Part shown: piece by piece, positions 34,880-47,371 of the stretch
How positions within the stretch are numbered: position 1 is the stretch's first letter
Layout of the letters: every line of letters starts with the position of its first letter
Assembly: GCF_007655135.1 (NCBI RefSeq)
Contig: NC_045129.1
Span: 37,387,122 to 37,451,121 of the forward strand
Direction of reading: 5' to 3'
DNA length: 64,000 nt
From: Punica granatum
Taxonomy: Eukaryota > Streptophyta > Magnoliopsida > Myrtales > Lythraceae
The notes under the pieces: generated by a model
Databases searched by the model: none
What the model was told of the DNA's origin: nothing
The model's input: the letters and a program-made list of their open reading frames with translations, nothing else
Made by a program: the position numbers and the translations under genes

Positions 34880-37400
34880 GCTCATTAGGCTTGGTCTACG
34901 GGTCCATATATCTTTTTCATGGTACTCAGACTTTACCCTATAAAGGACCAATTTCAAGATTTTAAAACCATACTCTATCCTATTGAGACCTGAAACAAAA
35001 ACCTACCCGAAATCTATATTATACTACATGTTTCGATTACCTTATTAGAACCTATAATTTTTTTTCTCTTCAAACAATTGAAATAAATAAAATTGAAAAA
35101 GATATCACATCCACATATACATAATGATGTAATACAACTGAATGTCGACACAAATAAATTACATCTCGCCCATCCATCCATAAACTGTCTAATATAAAAA
35201 TACAAATTACAAAGAAAATCTAAAATGAAAAAAAAAAAAAGGTTTCGACCTTCGACTACCGATTTTGGTTCTAGTTCTAGGAACCATTTATACATTGGAA
35301 TCGGAAACCGATTACTACTCCATCCTCAAAATATTACATGAATTCTACCATATCTTTAATTGGATCTATTCAGACTTTACCATATCAGGTAAGTTCTAAC
35401 ACGTTCTAAATCTACTAGTATCCGTACACACCCCTACTATCCTACTATCAATTCGTAGATCTATCAGTTATACTGTAATCTAAGTCCGCTCTCTTATACT
35501 TACCCAAAACAAAATGAATAAATAAATAAATAAAACGTCCGCCCTCTTGAAAGTTTTGCTCGTACCAAATCCCAAGAAACACTACGTACGCTCAACCCCC
35601 ACCGTACGCCACATCACCTAAAAACATTACTTTAGAAGAACAGAGGTAGCAAATCTTGTGGTGTAATTTCTTCTATATCTCTTTTTAATCCATCGTTTTG
35701 TGAGTTCGGTTCGCAATAGAAAAGGACAAGAGAAACGTGCCAGCCAGAGTAAGCTCGACACATATGATCCGGTATTTGAATTTTTGGGCTCTCGTGCTCA
35801 GCTCTGATGATAAAAGCAAGAGTGGTCCTAAAAAGGCACCCTACTGTCTGATCCCTCTCTAAAGAACTTTAAATGGGTAGCATATATCGATGCACTTTTT
35901 CTGCTTTAAGGCACAAAAATAGTATTATCCCTGTCTGGAAATTTTTTGGGTCCCGTTCAATCACCCCTACTTGCAAATCCCCAACAGCACTTGTGATACA
36001 AAAGTGCTTGATTTTATACAATTATCAATTTCTTTTTTCTTTTTTTGTTTGTACATTTTGGAGTTTTTTACTTAGATGGTGACTGAAAATTCAGTCACGA
36101 ATCCGAATAATTGTCCCTACCCCCTAACAGCACAGTGACCTCGGTACAACAGCACTTGTCATGGACAAATAGTATTTCGGCTTCAATTGTTTACTGGTGG
36201 ACCTGATTGTATTTTCCAATTCGGCTCATAGTTAAATTGTAACTCTCCCTGTATTTTTTAGGGATATCCGAATCTTGGTAATTATATAGCTTTTTCTTCA
36301 TTTTGATTAATGAAATTATGCATTATTCAACAAACAAAAAAACTCGTGGACCTCATTCATAGTAAGTCGTAACTGGAAAATAAACATTTCGCTTTCAAGA
36401 CAACTTTCCTGCCAGTTCTAGAGTTGCAACGCATATAAGTGCGAAGGTGGCATTTTCTTGTTGTAATAAATCACTCCTATAATAGCATCAACTTGTTACT
36501 ATTTTGCGTATACAGGGAATATGATTTTTATCCACAGAAATGAGAGTCCGCTTGCACAAAATATATATAGTCTTTTCTTTTCTCAAGAATCAATGAATGT
36601 TCATTGATGACAAAAACGAATACGAAGAAAAAAGGGTACATTATATAGCTTGGAAAAATAGCAGATCCACCTAAAATCTCTACAAAGGGAGATACAAGTG
36701 ACTAAAGCACGTCAAGTAATCATAAATACAATTATAGAGATCATTCCAGTTGCAGTAGTTCGTTCTCAACCTCTTACGACTAACTTTATATGGATCCTAA
36801 TGAAGACCAAGAAGTAAAGTATAGCGCAATCCATATACATATTACTTCACAGGGAAGTAAAACCAAGAGGAGTCTTGAATTGGTACCCGGCGCAGGAACT
36901 CTCCACAAATCATACCTCTAGAACAAACTAACCAACAAAAACCTAACAACCAATTTCTAAACATTCAAATCAAATCAGCAAGGTTCCATTGATCGATTCA
37001 AACCGGTGACAGTTTAACTAATCAATACCAGCTAGACCATCAAATCAAGGTACCAAGCTTCCTTGATTGGTTCAGAATATAATCATAAGAACCTTCAAAT
37101 ACATCATTCTGATTTTGTTGGTGGCCTCTGAAGAGATTTCAGAGAGAGATCACAATTCTTGCACAAACAGAACTTAGAAAAGAGATATAACAAGGTGTTG
37201 CCGGTAGGACATTCAACACACACACACATATATATACGTGTTTCCAGGTAAAGGTCCATGTAATCGACTAGTAGCAACGAGATAAATGATAATTAATCTG
37301 ACACCAACTAGTATAGTACACGATATAGCTAGATAAGAAATACGGGACCACTTGTTGTGGTTCATCCAGTTAGCTAGGCAATGAGCTGCTGTACTGGCTT
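34880..37400. other. Intergenic, no gene seen
   Basis: AT-rich. The part around 35230-35420 (TTTTGGTTCTAGTTCTAGGAACC and similar) looks like an old repeat, but I cannot name it. A CA/TA run lies at about 37208-37228. Confidence 0.4.
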
Positions 37401-38399
37401 CTAGAGCTTCAAACCCGATCCGCGGAACTTCTCTTCGGTGATGCAGTCGAGCCTCTCAATCATCTCGGGAGTCAGATAGTTCACCCAGTCTCCCACTTCG
37501 CCCTTTCTGAAGTACAACCTGTTCTCCTCCCCTGTCGGGAGCTTCCCGCTCCGGTTCACCTCCAGCTTGCTTAGATTATCGAAGCTGCAGAGCCTCAAGA
37601 TCTCGTCAACCCCGCCATTGGCCTCCTCGTCTTCTGAGAAAGGGCAGCCCAAGAAACCAGCCAATCTCTTCAACTGCTCGCTAGGTTTCTCCGTCATTTC
37701 CTCGTACTTTAGGAACAAGACCTTATGGGGCATCTCCAAGCTTGCCTTGTAGTAGCCCAGGACATGGTCCCAGTAAGGCCCGTTGATGCTCACCCCACTA
37801 CAAAACTTGTCAAAGGTCTCCTCCAGTGTGTTTGTGCCCATTTCCTTGAGCCTCAACTTATTTGTGAAATGCCATAGAGAGACAAACGTGTCCTTCGGGT
37901 TCCTACACAGATACACAAGCTTGCACTTGGAGTCCTTCACGGAATCCGGAAGTGAGACGTGGGACAGGTGGGTGGCAAACAGCCTTGAGGAGGTGAATGA
38001 GGAGAGGTCTGGATTCGGGTCCTCGACGTAGAGCCTGAGTTCCAAGAAAGGCACGAGGTCGTGCGGATTTTTTCGGAGCAAGGGATGGTCTGGTTTCTTA
38101 TGAGGTTCTAAATAGTGAAATCGGTTCAAGAGGGCAAAGAGGATGGCTTTAAGCCATGTGGTTCCGGACTTGGGGGTGGTTACTAAAAGGACATCGGAGT
38201 CCTGGGCCCTAAATTGGCGTTGAGTATAGAGGACGCCGTTCATGTGGCGGGTGGGGTACCAGAAACCCTGAAACAGGTGGAGAAAGGTTGAGAGCCATCC
38301 CTTCTCGGATTGGAGGGAGCGAAGGAGTTCTCTACATTCATCGGTTAGGTTCTCATCTTGGAGATATTTGGGGAGGGGAGGCTCACTGGGGGCTGGCAT
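37401..38399 (-). CDS. Cytosolic sulfotransferase (SOT), copy 1
   Basis: Intact single-exon gene, 332 residues. Plant SOTs move a sulfonate group from PAPS to hydroxyls of small molecules (flavonoids, steroids, hormones, desulfo-glucosinolates) in the cytosol. It has the PAPS 5'-phosphosulfate loop TPKSGTTW (75-82), the expected catalytic His144 in FATHLS, the 3'-phosphate motif YLCRNPKDTFVS (163-174), KYEEM, and the C-terminal PAPS/dimer motif RKGEVGDW (298-305). I chose the ATG at 38399, giving MPAPSEPPLPKYLQ, because it aligns with the paralogs. A frame extends upstream to 38546 but is hydrophobic and unlike any SOT, and a TATA-like ATTTATATG lies inside it near 38465-38473. The acceptor substrate is unknown. 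Confidence 0.9.
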   Translation of the reverse strand: MPAPSEPPLPKYLQDENLTDECRELLRSLQSEKGWLSTFLHLFQGFWYPTRHMNGVLYTQRQFRAQDSDVLLVTTPKSGTTWLKAILFALLNRFHYLEPHKKPDHPLLRKNPHDLVPFLELRLYVEDPNPDLSSFTSSRLFATHLSHVSLPDSVKDSKCKLVYLCRNPKDTFVSLWHFTNKLRLKEMGTNTLEETFDKFCSGVSINGPYWDHVLGYYKASLEMPHKVLFLKYEEMTEKPSEQLKRLAGFLGCPFSEDEEANGGVDEILRLCSFDNLSKLEVNRSGKLPTGEENRLYFRKGEVGDWVNYLTPEMIERLDCITEEKFRGSGLKL

Positions 38400-38546
38400 G
38401 GTGGGGAAGAAGGAGAGATAAGAAGTTGAAGCATGAAGAACGAAGGATAGGGAGGAGAGGAGGTCATATAAATAGAGAAAATATTCAATTAGTATTAGTC
38501 GTTGATTGTGAACGACAGATGGAAATGTGGTGATTGGTGGGTGCAT

Positions 38547-40215
38547 CTTTTGGAGCCTTTAGTACGGTCCATAAAGTACTTTTATGATTGTGATTAGCGC
38601 AAATCAATGTTCGAGCCTGTGGAACAGAGTCTAAAAGCATCTCGTCATTTCATAGGAAAAAAAACATGTATTCTATGCATCTTGTCAATGAACGCACATG
38701 TATTTTCGGGGGCTGACAACCACAGGAATTTGAAAGTATCATTTTTTTTAATAAGTGAATTTGAAAGTACCATGTGATCAGGCATGCTGACATCCGAATC
38801 TTAATTAGTTTATGCTTCTACTATACGTGAAATAGTTTCTTAGGGTTTCATGTCACGATCCGAAATTTCAGTAGAGTTTCCCTTATATTTCTCAATATCC
38901 ATTGTCACATAAGCAATTCATATATAGCCTGCTTTCCATAACTCCCAAAACATCGAACAAATCCTGCAGGCTCTACAAAAATATATAACAAATCCAGTAG
39001 GTTTTAATATGTATATAACTCTCAAGAGAGTACTTTTTCTCAACCATATCACTAAATCAACTAAACAAAAGTTTCAGGTCGTAACATAACTACAAAATTC
39101 TACAAGAACTTACTACTTAGACTATGGGTGGGTTTATCTGCCAAAAATATTCTTCGCGCTGATCCCCGTTGTCCCAAAGTTTTCCTGTATGGCTAGTCTA
39201 GCTCCTAGCTTATTTGGAAAAATTATATGCAGGAGGCTATGAGCTGCATTTCAGTGAGTACGATATTTCAAAGTAAAATAAAATAATACACTCATAATTC
39301 ACAATAATCAATAATATATATATGCATATATGTATCTATATATTCTACCACAATGTCGAGTCTAACACCAACCTAATCCTTTCATACAACTAACTCGACG
39401 AACAATCTCAAGTAAATTATATGCATATCCTCATCAACATATCTCATAAGCGGGCCCCTTTTTTTAAAATTTCGCCGGGTCCAGTGGCCGTTTGGGTCCC
39501 TTTTTCTATTCCGTCGGGTCCAGCAGTCGTTCGGGCCTCTCTTTCTATTCCGCCGGGTCCAGTGATCTCATGACTATAATCACACAATAATACTAGCATA
39601 CTCAACACAATATATCAAACTATATTCCTCAATCATTTAGTCACCTCCACTTCTATAACAACACATATAAATATTTACTATCATTTTACGATGGAAGAAA
39701 GTACTCACAAAGAACCCTAAAAAAGATAACTCAATGAGTCGAGTATTTCGGGTGTAATGTCTCGGTCTCCTCAGCCCCCAAACTTTGTCAATATCCAACC
39801 AAAAATGCTAGATTAAACCCTTCCTTATGAGATGACTTCCGATCTCGATAGTTCTCCCTCTCTCTGTCATTGTTCTTCCTTTGTTCTCTCTCTCCCTCTC
39901 TCTGTTTTCTTCTTTGACCATACCAGCAGAAAACAAAGCAACAAAAGAAACAAAAAGAAAAGAAAAAGAAGAAGTCCATGGCGGTGGAATTGCTAAAGGC
40001 AGGGATGAAGACCACGTGAGCCCTTTCTACACTTTTCTCTTCTTCTTTTTTTTTTAAAACATGAAATTAAGGCTGCAGCCACGTAAACTATAGTATATAA
40101 TATACATGTTTATTACGTAAGCATGCCTGTGTATATGTTGTATATATGCATGTTAAATTAATACCGCGTGTCGCAGTTCATTCTGCGTTTATGGATCTCA
40201 AGAAGTTGTTGTGTT
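38547..40215. other. Intergenic with old repeat sequence
   Basis: No gene. TCACGATCCGAAATTTC at about 38853 and TCAGGTCGTAACATAAC near 39076 recall ends of plant LTR elements, but no element could be delimited. A 39-bp tandem repeat is listed separately. Confidence 0.35.
39473..39570. repeat. 39-bp tandem repeat, 2.5 units
   Basis: Units start CGCCGGGTCCAGTGG (39473), CGTCGGGTCCAGCAG (39512) and CGCCGGGTCCAGTGA (39551), with TTTCTATTC at each unit end. It stands out as GC-rich in an AT-rich region. Confidence 0.75.
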
Positions 40216-40219
40216 GCTA

Positions 40220-41340
40220 TTTATGAATATTTTACGGGCCAGGGTGGGACGTCAGCCGAGACCATGGGACCAGATAGCCCCCTGCTATGCGGGGCCCCCA
40301 TCCAACAGTCCTAGGGCTTAATGGGCAAAGGTACATTTCCGAGAGCATAGGGGCTCCCTGTGAATTTAGACTGAGACCCTTGCTTCTCTCAGGTGACTCC
40401 ATGGATGTGATTGATTATCGGCTGCTGCTCAGATTACTCTTCTTCTTTTTCTTCTTCTTCTTTTTTTGAGGTAGATCTCATATTACTCATTTTGACATCT
40501 GCTACTGTTGATTCCTCCTATGTTTAACTTTTGGGCTGTTGTCTATCGGACATGACAACTCGTGGCCCATAAACTTGCGGAATGGTTTAGCTTTCCAAAA
40601 TGTGCTGGGCCGGTCTCTGTCCCTGTTCTTCCCGTCCATAACTTCTATAGGGAATGGGATTTTAACTTTGTTTCTTGCAATACAAATATACGACAGTTCA
40701 AATATTGGAATAAGCAATTTACACCGAGCACTAGATATATCACAACTAGGAGTTATTGGAACAGGAGCTCATGGGCTCAGGTGTTCAAGGACGCCCCGTC
40801 AAAAATTCATATGAACAAGATTGCCGAGGTACAGGTAACCCCATCAACAGCTCCACCTAGTCACAACCTCCGATTACCAACCCTAGGCCCTGTGGTGGGA
40901 CGTGATGGTGGCTTGAGATCTTGGGAACCAGAACAAGCCAAAGAGAGAGTGACAGCGTTGGCTTGATGAAAGACAAAACTGAAATCCATCATTTGAATCC
41001 TATGAGCTGCGTGTTGTGGATGTTCCGGAAAGTGAATTCAGTATGTGCCAGTCCAGCTCTGGCTCTTAGATTTTTCACCATTTGTTTCGCATCAAACTTC
41101 GATCTCAATTTCAGAAGGCCCTTTTTTTTGGGTAATCTGTAGGACTGTTTCATGTACTGCTGGCGGTGCAGCAGAGCAGGCAGACCTCTCCCAACTTCAC
41201 ATGCAATGGATGATTATGAACTGAACACATTTCTTGTAAAGCAGGTTTCAAAACACATCCCAGCAGCAATAGAGAGACTCCATGGCCTACGAGCCCATTT
41301 TGATTTGGCCCGCATGCCTCTCTCTTTGCTTTAGTGGCCC
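40220..41340. repeat. SOT-cluster flanking segment with RNase H-like relics
   Basis: Homologous blocks recur at about 42770-43260, 47580-48400 and 54845-55665, always beside a sulfotransferase copy. On the plus strand (about 40550-40700) a frame reads VAHKLAEW with CAGPVSVPVLP, resembling the end of LINE-type RNase H domains. On the minus strand the copy at 42846-43055 gives FVCHQANAVSHSLA, the same domain type. The segment is dead transposon sequence carried along by duplication. A TTC-rich run ends near 40468. Confidence 0.5.
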
Positions 41341-42041
41341 AAGCTGGGTGCTATTCGGTTTTTTTATTTTTATTTTTTGGTGAAGTTCTTATTTGGTTTT
41401 TGAGTGTTAATAAAGAGCAGCGCTTACAGACCGAAAAAAATTAGAGTGATAGAGACCCTTGATCAAATTAAAAAGCAAATTAAAGCGAATTGTGCTTCCA
41501 TGGCAGTTTTCATTTTCAAGCGTATTGGCCTCTCTGTATGAACATTGACATTTCTCTTCAATCTGTGTATAATGTTCTGCAGAATCCACGAATATAAAAT
41601 GCTCTATGACGGGATGAAATTTTCAGGCTTTTTCACTTGATCATTTCCTAATTCTGATTGAACAGTTGTACAAATTCATGGAACTTATTAAATTTGGCAT
41701 GCGAATTGAAAGTTTTTACCTACAAAATAAAATGTATGATATCATAAGGTTGCATTTTTTTATCTTCGATTTAAGGTTTTTGCTATGGTTTTTTGACAAC
41801 CCGAAAGGTTTAAATACGGACGTTGCAAAATGATAGAGATCAATACCACTAATTACAATTTGTCAATAACATCACAGATTACAAAATCCGAAAGAGCCAT
41901 TGACCAACCGGATGTATAAACAAAGCGCAGATCCATTCCAGGGCAAGAAAGATCTTATAACCAATGAAACTGCAGAACAGATTACAAGTCCGGAGTATTG
42001 CTTGGTCTACTTGTTTTGGGAATAACTGGCTTCAATCACTT

Positions 42042-42633
42042 CTAGAGCTTTAAGCCTGAGCTGCCTAGTTTCTCTTCAGGGGTGTGGTCGAGCCGTTCGA
42101 TCATCTCAGGAGTCAGAGAGTTCACCCAGCCTCCTACGTCACCCTTTCTGAAGAAAAACTCGTTCTCCATCCCTGTCCAGAGCTTCCCTGTCTGATTCAC
42201 CTCCAGGTTGCTCAGATTATCGAAGCTGCAGAGCCTCAAGATCTCATCAACCCCGCCATTGGCCTCCTCGTCTTCCGAGAATGGGAAGCCCAATAAATCA
42301 TCCATTCTCTTCATTTGCTCACCGGGTTTCTCCATCATTTCCTCATACCTTAGGAACAGGACCTCAGGGGGCATCACCGAGCTAGTCTCGTAATAGTCCA
42401 GGACGTGGTCCCGGTATGGTCCATAAGAGCTCACACCTCTACAAAACTGGTCAAAGGCCTCCTCAATGACCTCCTCAAGTGCCTGTATGCCCATTTCGTT
42501 GTGCGTCAGCTTGTTATCGTAATGCCTTAGAGAGACAAACGTGTCCTTTAGGTTCCTACACAAATACAGAAGCTTGCATTTGGAGTCCTTCACAGAATCC
42601 GAAAAAGACACGAGTTGCATGTGGGTGACAAAC
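42042..42633 (-). pseudogene. Sulfotransferase pseudogene, 5' half deleted
   Basis: The 3' part reads in one open frame from FVTHMQ through KCKLLYLCRNLKDTFVS to RKGDVGGWVN and the family end GSSGLKL. It corresponds to about residue 148 onward of the intact gene at 43808-44833. The PAPS loop and the whole N-terminal half are missing. Sequence beyond about 42697 again matches the 5' flank of the intact gene (about 44950-45010), so an internal deletion removed the promoter-proximal half. Conserved positions have changed (CRNPKDT to CRNLKDT, VGDW to VGGW), consistent with loss of constraint. Confidence 0.85.
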
Positions 42634-42769
42634 TCAGGGCCACTTCTGTATGGTGGATAGTAGATAGGATTGAATGTTTCTCTTCAATTATAAAAAGGAA
42701 AAAAGTAGAATAGAAAATTTATTATTGTGAAGCACAATTATTAGTGAGGTATAACTATAAATCTAGCAA

Positions 42770-43780
42770 GTTGACTTTAACAACTTCAATCATGCAAAGC
42801 ATGGATTGGCGAGGTACAGGAAACCCCATCAAAAGCTTTACCCAATCACAACCTCCAATTACTGACCCCAGGCCCGATGGTGGGACGTGACGGTGAATCG
42901 AGACCTTGGGAAGCAGAGCAAGCCAAAGAGTGACTGACTGCGTTGGCTTGATGACAGACAAAGCGGATGTTCCAGAAAGTGACTTCATTATGTGCCAGTC
43001 CAGCTCTGGCTCTTAGGTTTTTCACCACTTTGTTTGCATCAAACTTGACTTTCAACTTAAGAAGGCCCTTTGTTTCCGGAAATCTGAAGGACTATATCCA
43101 GTAATGCCGGCGGTGCAGCAGAGGAGGCAGACCTCTCGCTCAAAGCAATCTTCACATGCAATGGATGATCATGAACCGAACACATCCCATCTATATATCA
43201 CGTTTCTAAACACATCCCAGCAGCAATATAGAGACTCCAGATCAAAGTAGAAACAAAATAGAATTCTGCTTCCGTGTCTATTTACATTTTCAAGCCTATT
43301 GGCCTCTCTGTATGAATATTAACATTTTTATTCAATTTGTGTAATGTTCTGCAGAATCTGTGAATATAACATGCTATACAACAGGATCAATGGAATTCTC
43401 ATGCTAATTTTGATTGAACAGTTGTACAAATTCATGGAACTAATAGAATTTGGCATGAGCATTTAAAGTTTTTACGTACAAGAATAAAAATATATGATAT
43501 TAAGAGGTTGAATTTTTTTTTTTTTAACTTCTATTTCTGGTTTTGTTACCTGCTTTGGACAACCCAAAAGGCGTAAATATGAACGTTGCGAAATGATGGA
43601 GATCAATACCAAAATTTACAATTTGGTTCAAAAATATCACAGATTACAAAAGCCGAAAGAGCCATTGACCAACTGGATAGATAAAATAAAAAGTTGATCC
43701 ATTCCTGGGGCAAGAGAAATCTTATAACCAAAGAAACTAGTACATAACATATTACAAGTTTTGGGAAAATTCATTTGTTT
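42770..43780. repeat. Second copy of the SOT flanking segment
   Basis: 42770-43260 matches about 40820-41330, and 43270-43780 matches about 41590-42030. Each block sits just 3' of its sulfotransferase copy. It carries the minus-strand RNase H-like relic FVCHQANAVSHSLA (42846-43055). Confidence 0.6.
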
Positions 43781-43807
43781 TGGGAATAACCGGCTATCGA
43801 CTCATTT

Positions 43808-44833
43808 CTAGAGCTTTAAGCCTGAGCTGCCTATCTTCTCTTCAGTGATGCGGTCAAGCCGCTCGATCTTCTCTGGAGTTAAATAGTTCACCCAGTCTCC
43901 CACTTCGCCCTTTCTGAAGAAAAACTTGTTCTCCAACCCTAGCTCAAGCTTCCCAGTCTGATTCACCTCCAGCTTGCTCAGATTATCGAAGCTGCAGAGC
44001 CTTAGGATCTCATCCACCCCGACATTGGCCTCCTCGTCCTCGGATAAAGGACAGCCCAAGAAATCAGCCAATCTCTTCAAATGCTCACTCTGTTTGTCCT
44101 TCATTTCCTCGTACTTTAGAAACAAGACCTTATGGGGCATCTCCAAGCTAGCCTTATAGTAATCCAGGACATGGTCCCAGTATGGTCCATAAAGGCTCAC
44201 ACCTTTGCAAAACATGTCAAAGGCCCCCTCAAGTGCCTGTATGCCCATTTCAGTTTCATTGTGCGTCAACTTATTTAAGAAGTGCCATAGAGAGACAAAC
44301 GTGTCCCTTGGGTTCCTACATAGATACACAAGCTTACACTTGGAGTCCTTCACGGACTCTGGAAGTGACCTGAGCGGTATGTGGGTGGCAAACAGCCTTG
44401 GGGAGTTGAAATTGGAGAGGTCCGGATAAGGGTCCTTGGACGTGTAGATGTCGACTTCCAAAAAGGGTACGAGTTTGTGAGGATTTTTGTGGAGCAAGGG
44501 GTGGTCTAGTTTTCTGTTGGCCGGTTCAGAATAGCAGGATCGATTTAGCAGGGCAAAGATGATGGCCTTAAGCCATGTGGTACCGGACTTGGGAGTGGTC
44601 ACAAGGAGAATGTCCGAGTCCAGGGACCTAAAGTGGCGTTGAGTCAAGAGGGTGCCGTTCATGTGGAGGGCGCCGTACCAGAATCCCTGGTAGAGGTAGT
44701 AGAGGGTGCTCGAGCTCAAGACCCATCCCTTCTCGGATTGGAGGGACCCCATGAGTTCTCTGCATTCATCTGTTAGCATCAGGTCGTCGGGCTGAAGATT
44801 TCTGGGGAGAGAAGAGCCCTCAGTGGTTGACAT
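43808..44833 (-). CDS. Cytosolic sulfotransferase (SOT), copy 2
   Basis: Intact single-exon gene, 341 residues, beginning MSTTEGSSLPRNLQPDDL. The frame is open 12 bases further up, but only to a TTG, so the ATG at 44833 is the start. The PAPS loop TPKSGTTW (80-87), His151 in FATHIP, LCRNPRDTFVS (171-181), KYEEM and RKGEVGDW (307-314) are all present. It differs from copy 1 at the N terminus (RNLQPDDLML in place of KYLQDENL) and has small insertions near residues 40 and 105. It appears functional; the acceptor is unknown. Its first 18 codons are duplicated at about 51000-51052. Confidence 0.9.
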   Translation of the reverse strand: MSTTEGSSLPRNLQPDDLMLTDECRELMGSLQSEKGWVLSSSTLYYLYQGFWYGALHMNGTLLTQRHFRSLDSDILLVTTPKSGTTWLKAIIFALLNRSCYSEPANRKLDHPLLHKNPHKLVPFLEVDIYTSKDPYPDLSNFNSPRLFATHIPLRSLPESVKDSKCKLVYLCRNPRDTFVSLWHFLNKLTHNETEMGIQALEGAFDMFCKGVSLYGPYWDHVLDYYKASLEMPHKVLFLKYEEMKDKQSEHLKRLADFLGCPLSEDEEANVGVDEILRLCSFDNLSKLEVNQTGKLELGLENKFFFRKGEVGDWVNYLTPEKIERLDRITEEKIGSSGLKL

Positions 44834-45059
44834 TGTATGGAGCAATTAGGAGGAGATAGAGGTTATTAGAAGTTGGTTAATTAGAAGGATATACAGGTAG
44901 GCAGTAAAGGTAGACGGAAGTAATGTGATTTATTCAATAATAAATCAAGTAAGGTATAACTACAATTCTGACAAGTTGACTCTAATTAATGACTTCAATC
45001 ATGTGAAGCCATGTGTTATTGGGTGCAGTGGGAAATCTATGATTGACCCCACTCTACAA

Positions 45060-46800
45060 ATAAGGGTATTAACAATAACTAGTTGAATACATGTTATTGC
45101 ACAAGACTGCACCAATAATCGCTTAATTATTTTTATCGAGAAAAATGTTATAAATATATACATAGATTAAAATCTCATTAAAGAAAATTGAGATATACGT
45201 GAAAAGAATTGAATAGAATAAAAATATGTTACCAATATATCAATAAAATATAAAAAAATTCTCATACAAATGTGTGAAAAGATGAAATGAATGAAAATAT
45301 GTGAGCAAATATGTCAACCATAGAAAATAATAATTTCTCCAAGTAAAAAACCTTAATAAAGTAAGTGAAGAGAAAACCTGATGAATCCTTTTGAAACAAT
45401 CAAATTGACATAGACCGGTCAGTGTTGGTAGTGGATAAGCATGCAACACAATATACATATGAAATCTGCAAAGACACTAACACGTCTTTACAAACAAAAA
45501 TATAATGATAAAGTTTCGTGTAAGGCATCTATATATATAGCTCCAATATATAATGTAAACTTTATATATGCAATATATATCTTCAACTATATATGCACAC
45601 GTTCCTATAATATATCAAATAACTATATATATTATATATAGCTACCAAAATAAAAATTACAATACGTATTTTATCGTATCAAAACATATATGTATTCATA
45701 TAATGCAATTGTGTGATATCTTTAGATTCTATTATATATTTCATATTTGTCAAATATATATAAGAAAGGTGATTGGCCAGTTATGTATATTATCAAAAGA
45801 ATTTTATCAAAAGAATGTTATTAATATGTTGTGGTTGTCATTTTGTTGTCCCATTTATAAATAAATTAAAAAAATGCTTTTATTACCTTCCTAATAAGGC
45901 TAATAATGAAATATTCTTTTCTCTTAATAAGAAATGTGGTAATTTAGCTAGTTATATATACTATCAAAAGAATGTTAATAAAATAATTTGGTTGTGTTTT
46001 GTTGTTCCATTGTATCAAAAGCATATATTTATTTCTACAATGTAATTTTGAATGTTATCAAAAGCTATCAATGCATGGATTCCACTATATATTTCATTGA
46101 ATATCAAAGATTTCACTATTTATAATATTTACACAATTAAAACAATGACGTGACTTCGCAAGATGGACCGACGTGCCTTTGCAAGAGACTGTAATTTGAT
46201 AAAGTGGCTTCTTACGTTTCAACTTTGAGAGGTGGATGCGCGAAAGACGGACAAATCGTCTGCTTTTATATATATATATATATATATATTGATAACATAT
46301 ATAATCTACATATATTTTCATACAATTTAAATAGCATCTATATATGCATATATATATATATATATATATGCAAACAACATATATATAATAATTATATATA
46401 CGCCAACGGCATATATAAATTATATACTAAATATATATATATATGTGGGCAAACATCACATATAAAGATGGCATATAAAGTCTATAAACGGTATATATAT
46501 ATATATGAAAACGTCACATATAAAGATTATATATAAAATCTTGCAATGCAAATATATACATGTAATTCTATTGAGCTATATGCTTATAACCTATATATTT
46601 TACTGCATAATTTATGATAAAAGAATATAAAAGTTTCCTTAATTCATAAGTGACTACGTCGCAAAGCGAGAGAGCTCCGTTTTTTATTTTCATTTTCGAT
46701 GAAGTGGCGGCGTAGGAATTTGATTCGTGCTTTTTAAAATATATATATATATATATATATATATAGATTACGGATTCGTTCTTAATTTTCTTTTATTCAC
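45060..46800. other. AT-rich low-complexity tract of the duplication unit
   Basis: Dense TATATA runs and ATATATAAAG-type repeats, no gene. The counterpart is about 52070-53700. The short open frames here are tyrosine/isoleucine strings translated from TA repeats. Confidence 0.6.
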
Positions 46801-47244
46801 TGTATTCAAGGCTTTGAACCTTCCTTCTTCTACCGAAAATAATTACGGATTCATAGTAAATTAACAATATTGATGATGAAGTTGTGGGTAAAGATCTCGA
46901 AGTCTTAATCTTAAAGATGAGATGCTTTGATTAGCTTAGTTTTTAATTTCAATAGTACCTCAAAATATTAATTCATTGTCTTGATTTTTGTTATTTTATA
47001 TGGCTGGATGAAATTAAATATTATGTAACAATGCATTATTAAAATCATAAATAAAAGACTGTACGTTTGCACCCATCGACTCTTAGGTCCTGGATCGGCT
47101 GCGGTCAATGATTATGCTTTCTCTTAATGTATCCTTGGAAAAGAGAAGATCTTAAATAGTGATACATCCTTTTCATCCTTGATAACGATCAGATCATATA
47201 ATGCAAAATATTGCTGGAAATGTTTTGAGATAGCGTTGTGGTTT

Positions 47245-47371
47245 TTTTTTTTTGGTCGGTCATAACATACCTAATTAAATGCCATAAAAATAAGATATAT
47301 TATTGACGAGAATTGAACCTGAATTTTTTTTTATTGCAGATAAAGTACTGGTTCACTTTCTTTCAAAAAAT
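47245..47371 (-). mobile_element. SINE-like element, left duplicate
   Basis: On the minus strand a B-box-like GGTTCAATTCTCG is followed by ATATATCTTATTTTTATGGC and GTTATGACCGACC with an A run at the 3' end. The same element is at about 54195-54320, so it was inserted before the duplication. The A box is poorly preserved. Confidence 0.45.

Noticed and set aside
37401..38546. A 49-residue longer N terminus for SOT copy 1
   Set aside because: The extension is hydrophobic, absent from the paralogs, and covers a TATA-like motif. The internal Met starts the conserved SOT N terminus.
43808..44845. Start of SOT copy 2 four codons upstream of the ATG
   Set aside because: The first codon there is TTG; nuclear plant genes start at ATG and the paralogs align from MSTTEG.
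46204..46536. Tyr/Ile-rich frame of 110 codons, and similar ones elsewhere
   Set aside because: Translation of TATATA microsatellite sequence.
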